This document shows, one piece after another, positions 8,626 through 17,669 of a DNA stretch of 64,000 nt. Origin of the DNA: Comamonas sp. lk (GTDB lineage Bacteria; Pseudomonadota; Gammaproteobacteria; Burkholderiales; Burkholderiaceae_C); contig NZ_UOOB01000001.1 in assembly GCF_900564145.1 (NCBI RefSeq), forward strand, positions 3,660,754 to 3,724,753. Direction: 5' to 3'. Both the position numbers and the translations under genes were made by a program. Within the stretch, counting starts at the first letter, position 1. Each line of letters opens with the position of its first letter. The notes under the pieces are model-generated. The model did no database searches and was not told the origin of the DNA. It was given only the letters and a program-made list of their open reading frames with translations.

Positions 8626-10152
8626 TCAAAGCAGGCTGGCCGGGTCCATATAGCGCTGGCGCCATTCTTCAAAGCTCAACGTGTCTGCCGCTTCGATACG
8701 CGCCTGGGCCGCCACCGATTCTTCGGCCAGTTTTTCAAAGCGGCTTTGCTGCTCTGCCGTCCAGGGCATATGCAGCAGCGCATCGCGCGCCTTGGCCGAC
8801 TGTGCGGTCATGAAGTCGATGAAGCGGTTGCCGTATTCGCTGCTCAGCTGCTGCAAAACCTGGGCCGAAGGCGTGATCTCGCTGCCGTTCACACGTGCCA
8901 GCGCCTGCTCCAGCGCGGCCGTGTAGTCGCTGCTGCTATTGGCGGCATCCAGGGCCTGGGCGTAAGGGCGGCATTGCTGCAACACCTCTTGCGCCCAGTC
9001 GATCAGCGACACTTGCTGGCCGCGGCGGTTGAGCATCAGACCGGGCTCGCGGCCCTGCTCTGCGGCCAGGTGCTGGTTGTGCTTGAGGTCGGCAATTTCC
9101 TGCGGCGTATCGGGCGGGCTGTCGGAGTACAGGCAGTGCAGCAAAAACACATCGATCATGCGCATGGTGGCCGAGGCGATGCCCACGGTCTCATACGGAT
9201 CGATGTCCATCAAGCGCACTTCCACATACTCCACGCCGCGCTCGCGCAAGGCGTGCAGCGGGCGCTCGCCGCTTTTGACGGTGCGCTTGGGGCGTATGGT
9301 GCCGTAGAACTCGTTTTCTATCTGCAGCAGCCCCGTGCCCAGCTGGTTGTAATCCCCGCCGGGATTGCGCACACCCAGTTGCTCGTAGGCGGGATAGGGA
9401 CGGGTCAGCGCTTCGTGCAGCGAGTTGGCATAGCCTTCCAGGCCGTTGTAGCTCACGCAGATGCTGGACTGCGCATCACTTTGGTAGCCCAGCCGCCCCA
9501 TGCGCAGCGAGGTGGCGTAAGGCAGGTGCAGCGCATCCTTGCCGTCGCCCAGCGGCTGCAGCCGGTGCTCGCGCCCCTCCACAAAGCAGGGGCACAGCGC
9601 GGGCGAAGCGCCATACAGGAACAGCAGCACAAAAGCATGGCGGCGGAAGTTGCGGATCAGCGCAAAGTACTCGTCGCTGCTGACGCCCGGCATGGACCAG
9701 TTGTAGTGAATGCCCGAAATCGTCTGCATGCGACGGCCATAGCGGTGGCCCAGGCCCATGCGGTACACGCTCTTGGAGCGGCCAGAGTGCGAGCTGCCGT
9801 AGCGGCCCAGCGGAATCGTCTCGTCCGTGGGCAGGCGGCAAGGCATGCTGGCATTCCACAGCAGCTCGCCGCTGTCGTTGAGGTTGCGCAGCACGAACTG
9901 GTGCACCTCGGTCAGCTCGTCCGTGCACTCCTGCACGCCCAGACGTGCACCGGTAATCAGCTCCAGCTGGGATTCGCTGTAGTCGGTGGTGATGTGGGGA
10001 TGGGTCAGGGCCGAGCCCAGAGGAGCGGGGTGCGGCGTCAGCGCCAGCGAGCCCGTGGGCAGCACCCGCAATCCCTCTTTCTCTATGCCACGACGAATGC
10101 CCAGCAGCCTGTCGGCGGCCGGCATGTTCATGGTGGTCTGCGATGTCTTCAT
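8626..10152 (-). CDS. gshA: Glutamate-cysteine ligase GshA
   Basis: A 508-residue enzyme of the proteobacterial (type 1) GshA family, making gamma-glutamylcysteine from Glu, Cys and ATP, the first step of glutathione synthesis. Recognisable segments are GIEKEGLRV near the N-terminus, HITTDYSESQLELIT, the YGSSHSGRSKSVYRMGLGHRYGR region, the QIENEFY stretch carrying metal-ligand Glu, and EYVEVRLMDIDPY. Its length matches the E. coli enzyme (518). The ATG at 10152 gives the family N-terminus. It is transcribed alone and ends at the repeat-derived hairpin; gshB is not in the window. Confidence 0.93.
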   Translation of the reverse strand: MKTSQTTMNMPAADRLLGIRRGIEKEGLRVLPTGSLALTPHPAPLGSALTHPHITTDYSESQLELITGARLGVQECTDELTEVHQFVLRNLNDSGELLWNASMPCRLPTDETIPLGRYGSSHSGRSKSVYRMGLGHRYGRRMQTISGIHYNWSMPGVSSDEYFALIRNFRRHAFVLLFLYGASPALCPCFVEGREHRLQPLGDGKDALHLPYATSLRMGRLGYQSDAQSSICVSYNGLEGYANSLHEALTRPYPAYEQLGVRNPGGDYNQLGTGLLQIENEFYGTIRPKRTVKSGERPLHALRERGVEYVEVRLMDIDPYETVGIASATMRMIDVFLLHCLYSDSPPDTPQEIADLKHNQHLAAEQGREPGLMLNRRGQQVSLIDWAQEVLQQCRPYAQALDAANSSSDYTAALEQALARVNGSEITPSAQVLQQLSSEYGNRFIDFMTAQSAKARDALLHMPWTAEQQSRFEKLAEESVAAQARIEAADTLSFEEWRQRYMDPASLL

Positions 10153-10376
10153 TCTTGGTTTACCGCTTTGTTAGTGAAGACGCTGACGACAAACCCCGTC
10201 TGCCTGATCGCGCCCAGACGGCGAATGATAGAGAAACACGCTGCATTGCGATGTGGGCTGGCCGCTTAACCACGTCTGATGGCCTGTTGCGCCTAGCAAA
10301 ACCGGACAATAAAGCCAGCAAACTGTCAGCCTCAACGGCCATCAAAATATGAGGAAGCGCCCACTTTCTCAGCGCA

Positions 10377-10400
10377 AAAAGCCCGCGCGGCAGGGCTTTT
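10377..10400 (-). terminator. Terminator of the SDR dehydrogenase gene
   Basis: Arms AAAAGCCC (10377-10384) and GGGCTTTT (10393-10400) flank an 8-base loop; on the minus strand the hairpin runs into T residues just after the stop at 10418. Confidence 0.75.
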
Positions 10401-10417
10401 CACGGCTGTGCTAGCGC

Positions 10418-11329
10418 TCAATGTCCGTGGGCTTGCATGGCCTTGCCCACCTCCACCTGGCCCTGGACCGAACCGCCGCCCGGCACCTGCTCGCCCTCGC
10501 GGGCCGTGACTTCGGCCAGGCGCGCGGCCAGCTCTTCGGGCACGGTCTCGCCTATGCCCAGGTAAAGGCCTTCGGTCATGGTGATGTGGGCGGCTTCAAA
10601 ACCGCCGGCGCCGGCGCACAAGATGGTGCGAGTGGGCGCGCTTTCATGGGCCAGCACCAGCATGGCGGGCACCACGGCCTCGGGCTTCAAGGCTTCGAGC
10701 ACGGGCTCGGGCAGCAGGCCGGCCGTCATGCGGGTGGCGGCCGTGGGCGCCAGGGCGTTGACACGGATATTGTTCTTGGCACCTTCGATGGCCAGGGTCT
10801 GCATCAACCCCACTTGCGCCAGCTTGGCGGCGCCGTAGTTGGCCTGACCAAAGTTGCCATACAGCCCCGTGGACGAGGTGGTCATCACGATACGGCCGTA
10901 GTTTTGCGCCTGCATATGCGGCCACACGGCCTTGCTGCAGTTGGCCGCGCCCATCAGATGCACATCCACCACCAGGCGGAAATCGGCCATGTCCATCTTG
11001 GCAAAACTCTTGTCGCGCAAGATGCCGGCGTTGTTGACCAGGATGTCCACCCGGCCCCAGGCGTCCACAGCCTGCTGCACCATGGCTTGCACGGCCTCGA
11101 AGTCGGTCACCGAAGCCGCGCTGGCCATGGCCTCGCCGCCGGCAGCGCGAATCTCGTCCACCACTTTTTGCGCAGCCGTGGCCGAGCTGCCCGAGCCGTC
11201 GAGAGCGCCGCCCAGATCATTGACCACCACCTTGGCTCCGCGCTGGGCCAGCGCCAGCGCATGCAGCCTACCCAGACCGCCGCCTGCGCCCGTCACGATG
11301 GCCACACGACCTTGAAAATCCATTGCCAT
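10418..11329 (-). CDS. SDR family dehydrogenase, 3-hydroxyacyl-CoA dehydrogenase-like
   Basis: A 303-residue classical short-chain dehydrogenase. The Rossmann motif TGAGGGLG is near residue 14, NNAG near 98, the catalytic Ser in TTSSTGLYG, and Tyr/Lys in YGAAK (about 163-167). The long NDLGG segment and overall length resemble the dehydrogenase domain of multifunctional beta-oxidation proteins, so a role in 3-hydroxyacyl-CoA oxidation is plausible but inferred. The start at 11329 is chosen because AGGAG lies eight bases upstream. No acyl-CoA metabolic partners are adjacent. Confidence 0.88.
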   Translation of the reverse strand: MAMDFQGRVAIVTGAGGGLGRLHALALAQRGAKVVVNDLGGALDGSGSSATAAQKVVDEIRAAGGEAMASAASVTDFEAVQAMVQQAVDAWGRVDILVNNAGILRDKSFAKMDMADFRLVVDVHLMGAANCSKAVWPHMQAQNYGRIVMTTSSTGLYGNFGQANYGAAKLAQVGLMQTLAIEGAKNNIRVNALAPTAATRMTAGLLPEPVLEALKPEAVVPAMLVLAHESAPTRTILCAGAGGFEAAHITMTEGLYLGIGETVPEELAARLAEVTAREGEQVPGGGSVQGQVEVGKAMQAHGH

Positions 11330-11963
11330 GCTCTGTGCTCCTCTTTGAAATATTCGGACCAATCCACTCTAGCCAATTTAGAGGCCCATGTTGCAGTGCA
11401 GCGTTACCTAGGTGACTGCGCTGGGGTAAATCTGGAGCCATTCACAGCAGGCGCTATCAATTTGATTGCTTTTAGCGAAGACCCTGATTGATCTTCAGGT
11501 TCTATTAATTGATAAACGTAGATAGCGCTTGCACAATACGCTCCTATTTTTGATGGAATCCTACAATTGCAGCCTCGGCGACTTGTTCATGCACTCGCTG
11601 GACAATCTTGTGAACAACTGCGCCTGCCGGCGGGATAAGTAGCTCAAGTATTTGATTACAAAGCATAAAGTTTTCTCTGCTTAAATTTAAGGCAGACCGG
11701 ACCCCATCGGCGCTGCATTCCAGCTTCTGCCTTATCCCCGTTTTTGCGGCACAAGCATGTGGACAAGCCGCCGAAATCCCCGCACAAGTCATGTAAAACC
11801 TTGTTTTTGTTGAGATTTTCAAAACCCGCTTAAAAACAAGGCAGCGCTGACAGCCGGGGCACTGAGCCGGCATGGCTTGCGGCCGCCGCAAACGCGATAC
11901 AAACGGCGGTTTGCCGCAGCGCCTTTATTCGCGCCGTCACCGCCTTTATTCGAGACAAACCAC
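11330..11963. other. Long intergenic region with repeat copies and a 21-bp-spaced direct repeat
   Basis: No convincing gene is seen in these 634 bases. A 115-codon minus-strand frame at 11544-11891 has no recognisable domain and odd composition, so it is not called. The region holds two partial copies of the dispersed repeat (11451-11534), an imperfect hairpin around 11880-11916, and the sequence CGCCTTTATTCG twice (11920-11931 and 11941-11952) just before the ferredoxin start. Confidence 0.6.
11451..11534. repeat. Dispersed palindromic repeat, partial paired copies
   Basis: The complement of 11451-11474 contains GCAATCAAATTGATAGC, identical over 17 bases to the complement of a copy at 35544-35562. 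A second arm at 11507-11534 reads AATTGATAA followed by GATAGCGCTTGC, as in other copies. Confidence 0.6.
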
Positions 11964-12287
11964 ATGTCCAGCAGCCAGTCCCAACCAGACAACGCCTCCT
12001 TGTTCGCCCCCCCTTTCTATATTGCCAAGTGCGAGCCCAGCGGCCAGCAGGTCGATGCCTGGGCCGACCAGTCCCTGCTCGATTCGCTGGAAGGCGGCGG
12101 CGTGGACTGGCCCAGCTCCTGCCGCAACGGCACCTGCCGCACCTGTCTGGGCCAGATGGTCTCGGGCTCGGTGCGCTACGAGATCGAATGGCCGGGGCTG
12201 ACGGCCGAGGAAAAGGCCGAGGGCTATGTGCTGCCCTGCTGCGCCTATCCGGACAGCGATGTGGTGCTCAAGGATCACGAATTCTGA
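11964..12287 (+). CDS. [2Fe-2S] ferredoxin
   Basis: A 107-residue plant-type ferredoxin. The cluster ligands are in SCRNGTCRTCLG (C-x4-C-x2-C, about residues 53-61) with the fourth Cys in VLPCCAYP near residue 92. It probably passes single electrons to an unlinked oxygenase or reductase; no partner is adjacent. The ATG at 11964 is used because upstream residues in frame are Arg-rich and unlike ferredoxins. Two copies of CGCCTTTATTCG, 21 bases apart, lie directly upstream and could be regulator sites. The riboflavin cluster begins 217 bases downstream. Confidence 0.88.
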   Translation: MSSSQSQPDNASLFAPPFYIAKCEPSGQQVDAWADQSLLDSLEGGGVDWPSSCRNGTCRTCLGQMVSGSVRYEIEWPGLTAEEKAEGYVLPCCAYPDSDVVLKDHEF

Positions 12288-12504
12288 TCACCCCCTGCCC
12301 TGACTGATGCGGCGCGCTGGAATAGAATGGCTGCTTTCTGCAAGGCCTGTGCCAAGCCGAAAGCGGCCGGCGCCGCCCTCACGTTCTTTGGAAGTTCTGC
12401 CCTGAGTCCCCTGGTGGCCGGGGCAATGCCTCATTGCTGCGTGTCGTGCGCCAGCCGCTGACAGCCTATGCAGTGCATAAAGCTCAAGTCCAAGAAGGCA
12501 ATCC

Positions 12505-13626
12505 ATGAACAGCTCCCTCAAGCCCGTGCCCATCTCGCCGGTGGAAGAAATCGTGGCAGAAATGCGCGCCGGGCGCATGGTCGTGCTCGTTGATGAGGAA
12601 GACCGTGAGAACGAAGGCGACCTGGTCCTGGCATCCGACCATGTCACGCCCGAAGCCATCAACTTCATGGCCCGCTTTGGCCGCGGCCTGATCTGCCTGA
12701 CGCTGACCCGCGAGCGCTGCGAATTTCTGAAGCTGCCGCCCATGGCCGCACGCAACGGCACGGTCTACAGCACGGCCTTCACCATCTCCATCGAAGCCGC
12801 CGAAGGCGTGACCACCGGCATCTCGGCCGCCGACCGCGCCCGCACCATTCAAGTGGCCGTGGACAAGAACAGCCAGCCCAGCGATCTGGTGCAGCCCGGC
12901 CATATCTTCCCGCTGCAGGCCGTCGATGGCGGCGTGCTGATGCGCGCCGGCCATACCGAAGCCGGTTGCGATCTGGCGGCCCTGGCCGGCTGCTCGCCCT
13001 CGTCCGTGATCTGCGAGATCATGAAAGACGACGGCACCATGGCCCGCCTGCCCGATCTGCAGCTGTTCTGTGCCGAGCACGGCATCAAGATCGGCACGAT
13101 TGCCGATCTGATCGAGTACCGCAGCCGCAACGAATCCCTGCTGCAGAAAGTGGGCAGCCGCAGCCTGCAGACCGCTCACGGCGAATTCGCTGCCCACGCT
13201 TTCCGCGACATTCCCAGCGGCTCCGTGCACCTGGCTCTGGTCAAGGGCGAATGGCAGGCCGAAACCCCGGTGGCCGTGCGCGTGCACGAGCCCCTGTCCG
13301 TGCTCGATGCCCTGGAAGTGGGCCGCAGCCAGCATTCCTGGAATCTGGACGAGAGCCTGAAATACATTGCCGACAAGGGCCAGGGCGTGGCCGTGCTGCT
13401 CAACTGCGGCGAATCCGGCGAGCAGCTGCTGGCCCAGTTTGACGGCAGCGCCCGCTCCGCCCAGGCGCCCGAACGCGGTCGCATGGACTTGCGCACCTAC
13501 GGCGTAGGCGCCCAGATCCTGCGCGAGCTGGGCGTGACCCATATGCAGCTGATGGGCCAGCCCCGTCGCCTGCCCAGCATGGCCGGCTACGGCCTGGAAA
13601 TCAGCGGTTACATCCCCAAAGAATAA
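12505..13626 (+). CDS. ribB: 3,4-dihydroxy-2-butanone 4-phosphate synthase with degenerate GTP cyclohydrolase II half (RibBX type)
   Basis: A 373-residue two-domain protein. The N-terminal DHBP synthase domain (about 1-205) keeps [10 protein letters not shown] and [11 protein letters not shown], so it should convert ribulose 5-phosphate to the four-carbon precursor of riboflavin. The C-terminal half (about 210-373) aligns with GTP cyclohydrolase II but the zinc motif C-x10-C-x-C is absent: the expected stretch after VRVHEP has no Cys at all. The late [13 protein letters not shown] and YGLEI are retained. The domain is thus likely inactive in GTP hydrolysis, as reported for RibBX proteins. First gene of a ribB-ribH-nusB unit; no FMN riboswitch is visible upstream. 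Confidence 0.9.
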   Translation: MNSSLKPVPISPVEEIVAEMRAGRMVVLVDEEDRENEGDLVLASDHVTPEAINFMARFGRGLICLTLTRERCEFLKLPPMAARNGTVYSTAFTISIEAAEGVTTGISAADRARTIQVAVDKNSQPSDLVQPGHIFPLQAVDGGVLMRAGHTEAGCDLAALAGCSPSSVICEIMKDDGTMARLPDLQLFCAEHGIKIGTIADLIEYRSRNESLLQKVGSRSLQTAHGEFAAHAFRDIPSGSVHLALVKGEWQAETPVAVRVHEPLSVLDALEVGRSQHSWNLDESLKYIADKGQGVAVLLNCGESGEQLLAQFDGSARSAQAPERGRMDLRTYGVGAQILRELGVTHMQLMGQPRRLPSMAGYGLEISGYIPKE

Positions 13627-13638
13627 GCGAGACCCAAG

Positions 13639-14109
13639 ATGCAAAACGCAGACAAAGGCCAAGGCCAGAACCTCAACGGCGCCGAACTGAAGATCGGCAT
13701 CGTGCAAGCACGCTTTAACGAAGGCATTACCAACACCCTGTACGCCACCTGCCGCGAAGAGCTGCTGGCGCTGGGCGTGGCGGCCGACAACATCGACCAT
13801 GTCACCGTTCCCGGCGCGCTGGAAGTGCCCGTGGCCCTGCAGGCCATGGCAGACACCGACCAGTACGACGCACTGGTGGCACTGGGCTGCATCATCCGTG
13901 GGGAGACATACCACTTTGAGCTGGTAGCCAATGAATCGGGCGCAGGCGTGACACGCCTGTCCCTGGACTACCGCCTGCCGATCGCCAACGCGATCATCAC
14001 CACCGAAAACACCGAGCAAGCCATTGCCCGCCAGACCGAAAAGGGTCGCGACGCCGCCCGTGTGGCCGTGGAAATGGCGAACCTGCTCAACACCTTTGAC
14101 CTATCATGA
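13639..14109 (+). CDS. ribH: 6,7-dimethyl-8-ribityllumazine synthase
   Basis: A 156-residue lumazine synthase, which condenses 5-amino-6-ribitylaminouracil with dihydroxybutanone phosphate, the penultimate step to riboflavin; family members assemble as pentamers or icosahedra. Visible motifs are [35 protein letters not shown] (with the catalytic His) and TTENTEQA. It starts 12 bases after ribB and its stop overlaps the nusB start (ATGA), indicating translational coupling. Its neighbour ribB supplies one of its two substrates. Confidence 0.95.
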   Translation: MQNADKGQGQNLNGAELKIGIVQARFNEGITNTLYATCREELLALGVAADNIDHVTVPGALEVPVALQAMADTDQYDALVALGCIIRGETYHFELVANESGAGVTRLSLDYRLPIANAIITTENTEQAIARQTEKGRDAARVAVEMANLLNTFDLS

Positions 14110-14702
14110 GCGACGAACAATCCAGCCACTCGGCCTCCAGCCGACCTCCCCGCCAGACCCGCACCGGCACCACCAGCACCGGCGCGCGCAAGGCAGGTTC
14201 CAAGTCCAACCGCAGCCGTGCCCGTGAGTTCGCCCTGCAAGGCCTGTACCAGCACATTGTTGGCCACAACGCCGTGCTCGACATCGACCGCTTCACCCGC
14301 GATCTGGCCGGTTTCCACAAAGCCGACTCGGCCCACTACGACGCGCTGCTGCGCGGCTGCGTGGAAGCCGAACAGGAACTCGATACGCTGATTGCACCCA
14401 AGCTGGACCGCACCATCAGCGAAATCTCTCCCATCGAACATGCGTGCATGTGGATTGGCGTGTATGAGTTCCAGCACTGCCCCGACGTTCCATGGCGCGT
14501 GGTGCTCAACGAGTGCATCGAGCTGGCCAAGGAATTTGGCGGCACCGACGGCCACAAGTATGTGAACGCCGTGCTCAACGGCCTGGCTCCCCAGCTGCGC
14601 AGCAAGGAAGTCGAACACGACCGCGCCGGCAAGCCCAGCCGCGCCGCTGCAGAAAGCCAGCCGGCCCAGGACGATCAGGCAGACCAAGCCCCCCAGGCCT
14701 GA
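14106..14702 (+). CDS. nusB: Transcription antitermination factor NusB
   Basis: A 198-residue NusB: the all-helical RNA-binding core (about residues 35-170) begins with [15 protein letters not shown] and includes [28 protein letters not shown]. NusB with NusE binds boxA RNA during rRNA transcription. The protein is some 60 residues longer than E. coli NusB because of a Ser/Thr/Arg-rich N-terminal extension and an Ala/Gln-rich C-terminal tail, both apparently disordered. ATGA overlap with ribH and a strong terminator immediately downstream show it closes the riboflavin unit. Confidence 0.93.
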   Translation: MSDEQSSHSASSRPPRQTRTGTTSTGARKAGSKSNRSRAREFALQGLYQHIVGHNAVLDIDRFTRDLAGFHKADSAHYDALLRGCVEAEQELDTLIAPKLDRTISEISPIEHACMWIGVYEFQHCPDVPWRVVLNECIELAKEFGGTDGHKYVNAVLNGLAPQLRSKEVEHDRAGKPSRAAAESQPAQDDQADQAPQA

Positions 14703-14710
14703 TAGCCTGC

Positions 14711-14746
14711 AGCAAGCCAAGGCCGTGTACCTTGGCTTGCTTTTTT
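14711..14746 (+). terminator. Rho-independent terminator after nusB
   Basis: Twelve-base arms AGCAAGCCAAGG (14711-14722) and CCTTGGCTTGCT (14730-14741) around a 7-base loop, followed by six T. Confidence 0.92.
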
Positions 14747-14850
14747 GAAGATTTCATAGCAGATACCGCTTGAATCCATTGGACCTCAAGCCAATCTGAC
14801 TGCTCCTTCAAGCGCTCACCGCGCTCCCCGATTCTCAGGATTTGTCAGAC

Positions 14851-16035
14851 ATGCAGTTTTCGACCCGCGCCGAAAGAATTGATCCGTTTTACGTCATGGA
14901 AGTGGCCAAGGCGGCACAGGCAAAGGCGCAAGAGCTGGCAAACACCGACTCGCCCATGATCTTTCTGAACATTGGCGAGCCCGATTTCACCGCCCCGCCC
15001 CTGGTCCAGGAAGCGGCGGCCCGCGCCATCCACAACGGCACCACGCAATACACGCCGGCCCTGGGCCTGCCCGAGCTGCGCGAGCGCATCAGCGCCTGGT
15101 ATGCGCAGCGCTTTGGTGTGGAGGTGCCGGCACGGCGCATCGTCATCACCGCCGGGGCTTCGGCGGCGCTGCAGCTGGCCTGCCTGGCCACCATCAACGC
15201 GGGCGATGAAATCCTCATGCCCGACCCCAGCTACCCCTGCAACCGCCACTTTGTGAGCGCTGCCGAGGGTACGGCCGTGATGGTGCCCACCACGGCCGCC
15301 GAGCGCTACCAGCTCAGTGCCGACAAGGTGCAAGCCCACTGGGGCGACAAGACTCGCGGCGTGCTGCTGGCCTCGCCCTCCAACCCCACGGGCACCTCGA
15401 TTGCCCCGGACGAGCTGGCCCGCATTCACGATGTGGTGCGCGCCAAGGGCGGCCTGACCATCATCGACGAGATCTATCTGGGCCTGTCGCATGACGAGGC
15501 TTTCGGCCACAGCGCTCTGGCGCTGGGCGAAGACATCATCTCCATCAACAGCTTCAGCAAATACTTCAACATGACAGGCTGGCGCCTGGGCTGGATGGTG
15601 GTGCCCGAGGCCATGGTGCCCGTGGTCGAACGCGTGGCGCAAAACCTCTTCATCTGCGCCAGCACCATTGCCCAGCACGCGGCCCTGGCCTGCTTCGAGC
15701 CAGAAAGCATTGCCGAATACGAACGCCGTCGCGCCGAGTTCAAGGCCAGACGCGACTATTTCATCCCGGCGCTGGAAGCCCTGGGCCTGCCCGTGCCCGT
15801 CAAGCCCGATGGCGCTTTCTACGCCTGGGCCGACTGCCGCGGCGCGGCCGACAAACTGGGCGTCAAGGGCAGCTGGGACTTTGCCTATGCCTTGATGGAC
15901 CGCGCCCATCTGGCGATTACGCCGGGCCGCGACTTCGGCAGCTATGAGACCGCCGACTTTGTGCGCTTTTCCACCGCCAACTCCATGGCACAGCTGCAAG
16001 AGGCCGTGGCACGCATGCGCAAGCTGCTGGGCTGA
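14851..16035 (+). CDS. Class I PLP-dependent aminotransferase
   Basis: A 394-residue fold-type I aminotransferase of the AspC/AlaA-like group. Landmarks are NIGEPDF near residue 45, the phosphate-binding GASAAL, SNPTGTS near 180, IIDEIYLGL, the PLP-lysine in SFSKYFNMTGWRLGW (about residue 236), and the substrate-carboxylate Arg near the C-terminus (DFVRFS). The amino donor cannot be predicted. The ATG at 14851 is preferred over a TTG at 14842 because AGGA sits ten bases upstream. It lies five bases before ybgC and may share a transcript with the tol genes. Confidence 0.88.
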   Translation: MQFSTRAERIDPFYVMEVAKAAQAKAQELANTDSPMIFLNIGEPDFTAPPLVQEAAARAIHNGTTQYTPALGLPELRERISAWYAQRFGVEVPARRIVITAGASAALQLACLATINAGDEILMPDPSYPCNRHFVSAAEGTAVMVPTTAAERYQLSADKVQAHWGDKTRGVLLASPSNPTGTSIAPDELARIHDVVRAKGGLTIIDEIYLGLSHDEAFGHSALALGEDIISINSFSKYFNMTGWRLGWMVVPEAMVPVVERVAQNLFICASTIAQHAALACFEPESIAEYERRRAEFKARRDYFIPALEALGLPVPVKPDGAFYAWADCRGAADKLGVKGSWDFAYALMDRAHLAITPGRDFGSYETADFVRFSTANSMAQLQEAVARMRKLLG

Positions 16036-16040
16036 AATCC

Positions 16041-16457
16041 ATGGTGTTTGAATTTCCCGTTCGTATTTATTGGGAAGACACGGATGCCGGCGGCACCGTG
16101 TTCTACGTCAACTATCTGAAGTTTTTCGAGCGTGCCCGCACCGAGTGGCTGCGCTCCCTGGGTATTGCCCAGCAAACGCTGCGGGAACAAACCGGCGGCA
16201 TCTTTGTCGTAACTTCTGCAGAGCTTGACTATCTGCGCCCGGCGCGACTGGACGACCAACTGATTGTTACCGCCCGGCTGCAGAGCGCAGGCCGCGCTTC
16301 GCTCACAATACAGCAGCAAGCTTTGCTGACAAATCAAGACAATCCACGGGGTGAGCCCACGCTTTTGTGCGAAGCCGCCATCCGTATTGGGTGGGTGGAT
16401 GGCACGACCATGCGCCCCACGAGAATTCCGAACCATATCCTGGAGCAACTTTCATGA
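16041..16457 (+). CDS. ybgC: Tol-Pal-associated acyl-CoA thioesterase YbgC
   Basis: A 138-residue hotdog-fold thioesterase. The N-terminal segment IYWEDTDAGGTVFYVNYLKFFERARTEW, described here by its key residues Asp-x-Asp, Gly-Gly and Tyr-x-x-Tyr, is typical of the 4-hydroxybenzoyl-CoA thioesterase/YbgC group. YbgC is usually the first gene of the tol-pal cluster and acts on short acyl-CoA or acyl-ACP, with a proposed role in phospholipid metabolism at the membrane. Its stop overlaps the tolQ start as ATGA. Confidence 0.92.
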   Translation: MVFEFPVRIYWEDTDAGGTVFYVNYLKFFERARTEWLRSLGIAQQTLREQTGGIFVVTSAELDYLRPARLDDQLIVTARLQSAGRASLTIQQQALLTNQDNPRGEPTLLCEAAIRIGWVDGTTMRPTRIPNHILEQLS

Positions 16458-17158
16458 ACTCCCAAGACATGTCCATCCTCAGCCTCGTGATGCAGGCCAG
16501 CTGGGTGGTGCAACTGGTCATGCTGATTTTGGTGGCCGCCTCCATTGCCAGCTGGGCCACCATTTTCCGCAAGGCCCAGGCCTTGAAGCGCGCCCGTGCG
16601 CTCAATGACAGCTTCGAGCAGGACTTCTGGTCCGGCACCAGCTTGAACGATCTGTATGCGTCGGCTACGCAAAATGCCAAGAACGGTGCGCCCATGGAGC
16701 GTATTTTTGCCAGCGGCATGCGCGAATACCAGAAGCTGCGCGAGCGCCGAATCGGCGACGTGGCCACACTGATGGACGGCACGCGCCGCGCCATGCGCGC
16801 CAGCTTCCAGCGCGAGCTCGATGAAATCGAATCCGGCCTGTCGTTTCTGGGCACCGTGGGCTCGGTCTCCCCCTATGTGGGCCTGTTCGGCACCGTCTGG
16901 GGCGTGATGCACGCCTTCACCGGCTTTGCCAACATGGAGCAGATCACCCTGGCCACCGTGGCCCCGGGCATTGCCGAAGCGCTGGTAGCCACCGCCATGG
17001 GCCTGTTTGCCGCCATTCCGGCCGTGACCGCCTACAACCGCTACGCCCACAACATCGACCGCCTGGCCAGCCAGGAAGAGACCTTCATCGAAGAGTTCTC
17101 CAACATCCTGCAACGCAATGTGGGCAGCACCAGCAGCCACAGTGCCTCCGGCCACTGA
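16454..17158 (+). CDS. tolQ: Tol-Pal system motor subunit TolQ
   Basis: A 234-residue inner-membrane protein of the MotA/TolQ/ExbB family with helices at about residues 14-36, 128-155 and 165-190. The segment GTVGSVSPYVGLFGTVWGVM and the later TAMGLFAAIPAVTAYNR match the conserved pore helices. With TolR it uses the proton gradient to energise TolA during cell division and outer-membrane constriction. The start at 16454 overlaps the ybgC stop. The adjacent tolR follows after 24 bases. Confidence 0.95.
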   Translation: MNSQDMSILSLVMQASWVVQLVMLILVAASIASWATIFRKAQALKRARALNDSFEQDFWSGTSLNDLYASATQNAKNGAPMERIFASGMREYQKLRERRIGDVATLMDGTRRAMRASFQRELDEIESGLSFLGTVGSVSPYVGLFGTVWGVMHAFTGFANMEQITLATVAPGIAEALVATAMGLFAAIPAVTAYNRYAHNIDRLASQEETFIEEFSNILQRNVGSTSSHSASGH

Positions 17159-17182
17159 TGGCCCAGCGCGAGGAATGAAGCC

Positions 17183-17614
17183 ATGGCAGCTATGAGCTCA
17201 CGCGGCGGCCGCAACCGCCGCACCGTCAACGAAATCAATATGGTGCCCTTCATCGACGTGATGCTGGTGCTGCTCATCATCTTCATGGTGACGGCACCCA
17301 TGCTCACGCCCGGCTCCATCAACGTGCCCTCAGCCGGCAAGTCTTCGCGCCCACCCACCAAGAACATTGCCTATGTGCTGCTGGAAAAAAACGGCGAGAT
17401 CAAGTTCAAGAGCGGCAGTGGCGAGCAAACGCTCAAGCTGGACGACCTCAAAACCGTTGCCCAGTCCTGGCAAGCCGGCCAGAGCGAGGACAGCGCCATC
17501 CAGATCCAGGCAGACAAGACCCTGCCGTTTGAAGAAGTCATGAAGGCCCACTCGGAGCTATCCAAGGCCGGCGTCAAGCGTATTGCCTTTGGCGTCGTCA
17601 CCTCCAGCAACTGA
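17183..17614 (+). CDS. tolR: Tol-Pal system subunit TolR
   Basis: A 143-residue ExbD/TolR protein with one N-terminal membrane helix (about residues 23-43) containing the essential Asp in MVPFIDVMLVLLIIFMV, then a periplasmic domain ending in GVKRIAFGVV. A preceding basic stretch (SSRGGRNRRT) fixes the N-in orientation. AGGA nine bases before the ATG at 17183 supports this start; an ATG at 17192 is possible. It works with TolQ as a proton channel. tolA follows after 55 bases. Confidence 0.94.
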   Translation: MAAMSSRGGRNRRTVNEINMVPFIDVMLVLLIIFMVTAPMLTPGSINVPSAGKSSRPPTKNIAYVLLEKNGEIKFKSGSGEQTLKLDDLKTVAQSWQAGQSEDSAIQIQADKTLPFEEVMKAHSELSKAGVKRIAFGVVTSSN

Positions 17615-17669
17615 AACAACACAGGAATTCGTCCGCCCGCTTTCATGCCCTGGCAGACACCTCATCACC

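Noticed and set aside
11580..11780. Replication-origin-like region because of TGTGGACAA and TGTGAACAA
   Set aside because: Only isolated near-matches to DnaA boxes, no cluster and no dnaA, dnaN or partition genes nearby.
11544..11891. 115-codon minus-strand frame in the gap before the ferredoxin gene
   Set aside because: No recognisable domain, no good ribosome site, and it crosses repeat and hairpin sequences.
12288..12504. Possible FMN riboswitch upstream of ribB
   Set aside because: The conserved RFN-element pieces (such as GGGCAGGGTGAAATTCCC-like and CCGACAGT segments) are not present; only generic GC-rich sequence is seen.
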